DNA of 64,000 nt, taken from NCBI GenBank assembly GCA_028826165.1, contig JAPDFW010000059.1, positions 163,501 to 227,500 of the forward strand, given 5' to 3'. Position numbers and translations under genes: made by a program. Below the pieces are notes generated by a model, which did not search any database, was not told where the DNA came from, and worked only from the letters and a program-made list of their open reading frames with translations. Shown one piece after another: positions 61,069 to 64,000 of the stretch. The stretch comes from Anaeramoeba ignava (Eukaryota; Metamonada; Anaeramoebidae). The stretch's first letter is position 1; every line of letters begins with the position of its first letter.

Positions 61069-62835
61069 TTAATTTTGATTTTGATTTTGATTATTAAATT
61101 TGTTAATTAATAAATCAAATAAATTTGGATTTGTTTGATTTAATTGAAAATAATCAATTCCAATTTCTAGTTCATTAATAATTTCTTGTGTAATTTTAAT
61201 TTCATCTTTAATTTGATTTGAATAAATCCAATATTCAAATATTTGAAATGATTTATTACTTAATTCACTATAATCTGTAACTTTATTAGATTTATCTTTT
61301 GTTACAGATAAAAACATTCCTCGATATAATTCACTTCTCATTATTAATATTAATTTAGGAAATTTATATTGTTTTTCTTTTCTTTCAATAATAAAATCTT
61401 TTTCATTTTCATTTTCATTTAAATAAATTCTTTTCATTGTTTCTTCAATTTTTTCATTTGAATTTATAATTTCTTTAATTTCACAATATAATTTTGGATT
61501 TATTTTGGAATTGTTTGAATAAATCATTTCAAATATTTGATTTGATTCTTTAACTGATTTGTTTGAAATAATTTCTTTAAGTTTTTCAATTTGATTTTCA
61601 TTTTGATTTAATCTATATTTCAATATTAATTTATGAGCTTCAATTATTTCTCCATTTTTTGTTTTAAATGAAATATCACAAAATTCTTTTCTTCTAAATA
61701 ATTTTATCAAATCTTCTTCAAGATTGGAAAAAGAAGGAGGAGAATAATAAAGAAATGATTTCCCATCTCCACAAAGAATATGATAATTGGAAATTTCTTC
61801 ATTAAATCTTAATTCAGGGAGTTTAATTTGAATTGGAGTTAATTGATATTCTGTATCTCCAGTTCCTAATTCACCATATTCATTATATCCAAATCCTATT
61901 AATTTTGAATTGGATGTTAAAATCAAAGTATGGAAATTTCCAACAGAAAATTCAAGAATATCATCATCATTTTCAAATAAAGATGATTTGATTTCAGTAA
62001 ATTCATAAGTATCTTCATCTTTCCCAAGTCCATTAAATCTGTTGTGACCACATGAATAAAGTTTTCTTTTTGCTTTAAATTCAATCAACATTATTGAATG
62101 AAAACCTCCAGTTTGAATATCAATTATTTCACCTTTTGGAATATTTTGGATTTTGGTTAAATTTTGGATCAGTTTTGTTTTTCTTCTTATTGGATCATCA
62201 AGTCCAAATTTTCCATATTCATTATATCCATATACAAATAATTCTTGATTTGAATTTAAAAGAAAAACATGATTTGAAGTATCTCTTGAAAATATTTTAG
62301 AAACATTTTTCATCATTAAAATTGGTTTTTGTGTTAAAATCCTTTTTGGGTTTAATTGATTGAAAAGGTTTGAACCAATTCCATAAACATTTTGATTTGA
62401 AGTTAATAAGTAAATTGACCTGTATCCAGAAACAACATCTTGAATTATTCTATCATTTTTATCTTCAATTAATGATGAAATATTTGTAAATTCTTTTGTA
62501 TTATTTGGATTAATATCTTCTCCTTTGGCAAATACATTTCCTTCTATTGTTAAAATCACCTCAATAAATAAACCAGTTAAAGATACTTTTTGAATATTTT
62601 CAAATTGAATTTTTTTAGGATTTTGATTCGAATTTTTTAGATATTCTATTGCTTTTCCATTTTTAAAAAGGAAAATTGTTCTAAAATCACTTGATGAAAT
62701 GTGTTTAATTTGTTTTTCATTTTCATTTTCATTTTCAAATTCAAATTTAAATTGAATTGGTTTTGTTATTTCATTTGGTTCATTTTTGATTAGTTTTGGA
62801 TTTTTATTTTGACCAAAAAATAAACAATCATTCAT
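61069..62835 (-). CDS. RCC1-repeat protein with C-terminal double BTB (copy 2)
   Basis: 588 residues, intact. Same architecture as its neighbour, in head-to-tail tandem with 56 bases between coding regions. Some RCC1 glycine motifs are weakened (YGIGSNLFNQLN; LFVYGYNEYGKFGLDDP), so the propeller has drifted, while the BTB part is nearly unchanged (KDFIIERKEKQYKFPKLIL, IMRSELYRGMF). Over that BTB part it is closer to the fragment at 2-527 than to copy 1. It gives the undamaged reference for the frameshift in that fragment. Confidence 0.85.
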   Translation of the reverse strand: MNDCLFFGQNKNPKLIKNEPNEITKPIQFKFEFENENENEKQIKHISSSDFRTIFLFKNGKAIEYLKNSNQNPKKIQFENIQKVSLTGLFIEVILTIEGNVFAKGEDINPNNTKEFTNISSLIEDKNDRIIQDVVSGYRSIYLLTSNQNVYGIGSNLFNQLNPKRILTQKPILMMKNVSKIFSRDTSNHVFLLNSNQELFVYGYNEYGKFGLDDPIRRKTKLIQNLTKIQNIPKGEIIDIQTGGFHSIMLIEFKAKRKLYSCGHNRFNGLGKDEDTYEFTEIKSSLFENDDDILEFSVGNFHTLILTSNSKLIGFGYNEYGELGTGDTEYQLTPIQIKLPELRFNEEISNYHILCGDGKSFLYYSPPSFSNLEEDLIKLFRRKEFCDISFKTKNGEIIEAHKLILKYRLNQNENQIEKLKEIISNKSVKESNQIFEMIYSNNSKINPKLYCEIKEIINSNEKIEETMKRIYLNENENEKDFIIERKEKQYKFPKLILIMRSELYRGMFLSVTKDKSNKVTDYSELSNKSFQIFEYWIYSNQIKDEIKITQEIINELEIGIDYFQLNQTNPNLFDLLINKFNNQNQNQN

Positions 62836-62926
62836 TTTCTTTTTTTTTTGTTTTGAAAAGAAAAAAAATGAAAAAATAAATTTTTTTAATTTTAGTTTTG
62901 ATTAATTTTTTATTTCCAATTTTAAT

Positions 62927-64000
62927 TCAAATATCCAAATCATTTCCAATTCCATTTCCTTCTGATTCTTTCTCAATTTTTGCTTGTCGAAAACGATTTC
63001 GGAATTTTTTGAGAAAAACAAAAATTACAATAGCAAATCCAATTACGAAAAGAGGAACAACTGAAGAAATCACAATTATTGTTGTAGAAGGATCATCATC
63101 AGTTGATTCAGTTGGAGGTAATAAAGTTTTAATTAAAATGGATGTAGGGATTCCTGAGTATTGATTGAAAGAACAATTTTCACTAGCAGAAGCAAATATT
63201 GAAATTTGATAAATTTGTCCTCCATAAAGATGCAAACTTGAATAATTTGTTATTGATTTTGGGATGCAAACTGAAGTTGAATTATAAGCCAACGAATATG
63301 CACTCAATCCTGTTGATAAATTTAAGGGATTCCAAGTGCATTCAAATCCACATTTTATCGCTTTGCAATTGAATGAAGTGATATTTCCTAATTTTACTTT
63401 GACTGGAATTGTTGTGCTTATGAGGCCTAAATATCCAGTTTCACAACTCAAATCTGCGCATGCTCTAATAGAAATCTGATATTCAACATTTCCTGAAAGA
63501 TGAGTGAATTCTCCAATCACTTGATTTTCGTTTGACTCGATATTTGAGAAATTTTCCCATTTTGTTCCATTATCAATTGATATTGCATAATTTTTTGCTT
63601 CTAAAACTTTTGTGAAATTCAGTTCAATTTCTTCCACTTCTGTGATTTTCTCCAGAATTTCAGGAGCTGACAAATTCCCTGTTTTGATTGAAACAGAAAC
63701 ACTTTTTCCACATGCATAATCTGAATTGCATGCTGAAATATTGATTTGATATTCTTGATTTGGCATATCCACTGTAATTGATTTATTTGTGGAATTTGTT
63801 TGATAATTTCCTGGATCATCTTGAGAAATTGCTTGATAGGTTAAATTATAATAAGAAGGCAAAGAAGAACAGTTGCTTGGAGAATCCCAAGAACAAGAAA
63901 TCAGCAGAGCATTTGATATTATGCATTTCAGAGAAGATATTTGTTCAAAAATTGTTTGCGTTAAGAAGCTTGTGATTTTTCCTTGATCATCCCCTTCACA
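62927..64000 (-). CDS. FN3-stalk single-pass membrane protein, N-terminal part beyond window
   Basis: 357 residues are visible; the frame is open to base 64000 (EGDDQGKITSFLTQTIFEQI, upstream of MPSYYNLTY), so the start lies outside. Paralogue of the gene at 56028-58753: same FN3-like domains in the same order (CEGDD; SYYNLTYQ; EYQINISACNSDYACGKS; YQISIRACADLSCETGYLGL; GFECTWNPLNLSTGLSAYSL), then one membrane segment (TTIIVISSVVPLFVIGFAIV), a basic juxtamembrane KKFRNRFRQAK and a tail ending DLDI. The N-terminal propeller cannot be checked. This copy is undamaged and less AT-rich than its relative. Surface receptor or adhesin by architecture. Confidence 0.8.
   Translation of the reverse strand, partial: CEGDDQGKITSFLTQTIFEQISSLKCIISNALLISCSWDSPSNCSSLPSYYNLTYQAISQDDPGNYQTNSTNKSITVDMPNQEYQINISACNSDYACGKSVSVSIKTGNLSAPEILEKITEVEEIELNFTKVLEAKNYAISIDNGTKWENFSNIESNENQVIGEFTHLSGNVEYQISIRACADLSCETGYLGLISTTIPVKVKLGNITSFNCKAIKCGFECTWNPLNLSTGLSAYSLAYNSTSVCIPKSITNYSSLHLYGGQIYQISIFASASENCSFNQYSGIPTSILIKTLLPPTESTDDDPSTTIIVISSVVPLFVIGFAIVIFVFLKKFRNRFRQAKIEKESEGNGIGNDLDI

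Overview
The window is nuclear DNA of a protist with an extremely AT-rich, intron-bearing genome that uses the standard genetic code. Several traits point to an anaeramoebid (Anaeramoeba-like metamonad amoeba): runs of Asn/Gln/Glu codons, many ankyrin, BTB, RCC1 and TLDc proteins, a Rac GTPase with a RhoGEF, and short GT-AG introns. That assignment is inferred from gene style and is not proven by a marker gene. There is no rRNA, recognisable tRNA, transposase, reverse transcriptase or CRISPR.

Layout. 1-9.3 kb holds cytoskeletal/signalling-type repeat proteins: the tail of an RCC1-BTB gene, an ankyrin-BTB gene, a BTB-BACK-TLDc gene, a BTB-coiled-coil gene, and an armadillo-like gene whose exons are each exactly one repeat. 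Most of these are broken by single-base frameshifts. 9.5-10.1 kb is a Rac-like GTPase, followed by a ~145 bp satellite. 12.2-21.3 kb is one giant nine-exon membrane protein: propeller-like repeats, a large ectodomain, and a multi-pass end that may be STRA6-like. 21.6-31.4 kb, all on the minus strand, carries EMC6, VPS41 (HOPS), an ankyrin-BTB protein and a secreted histidine acid phosphatase. A 36 bp minisatellite of ~75 copies separates this from the nucleolar GTPase NOG1 (34.4-37.5 kb). A ~165 bp repeat array then leads into a CWH43/PGAP2IP-like membrane nuclease-fold protein. 41.9-46.4 kb is an ankyrin-RhoGEF-PH protein, divergent from RMC1 (Mon1-Ccz1 partner). Next come a lysine-rich orphan, LAMTOR4 (Ragulator), HDDC2-type 5'-nucleotidase, a further satellite, and actin. 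The right end has an integrin-alpha-like FG-GAP/FN3 membrane protein, two tandem RCC1-BTB paralogues, and a second FN3 membrane protein cut by the window end.

How the genes fit together. Rac, the ankyrin-RhoGEF-PH protein and actin belong to one actin-control pathway. VPS41, RMC1 and LAMTOR4 all act on the late endosome/lysosome surface (Rab7 activation, tethering, TORC1 scaffolding), and the acid phosphatase is a likely lumenal or secreted enzyme. I see no operon logic, so proximity may be chance. Gene models were built by hand from splice signals, phase agreement and homologue recall. Intron boundaries are firm where phases agree, and this is stated for each gene.

The most interesting signals are: a TCATTTTT-type motif just upstream of most start codons, on the sense strand, resembling the parabasalid initiator; the exon-equals-repeat armadillo array; the integrin-alpha-like architecture; a recurring double-BTB module fused to either ankyrin or RCC1 repeats; and introns each filled with their own AT-only micro-repeat.
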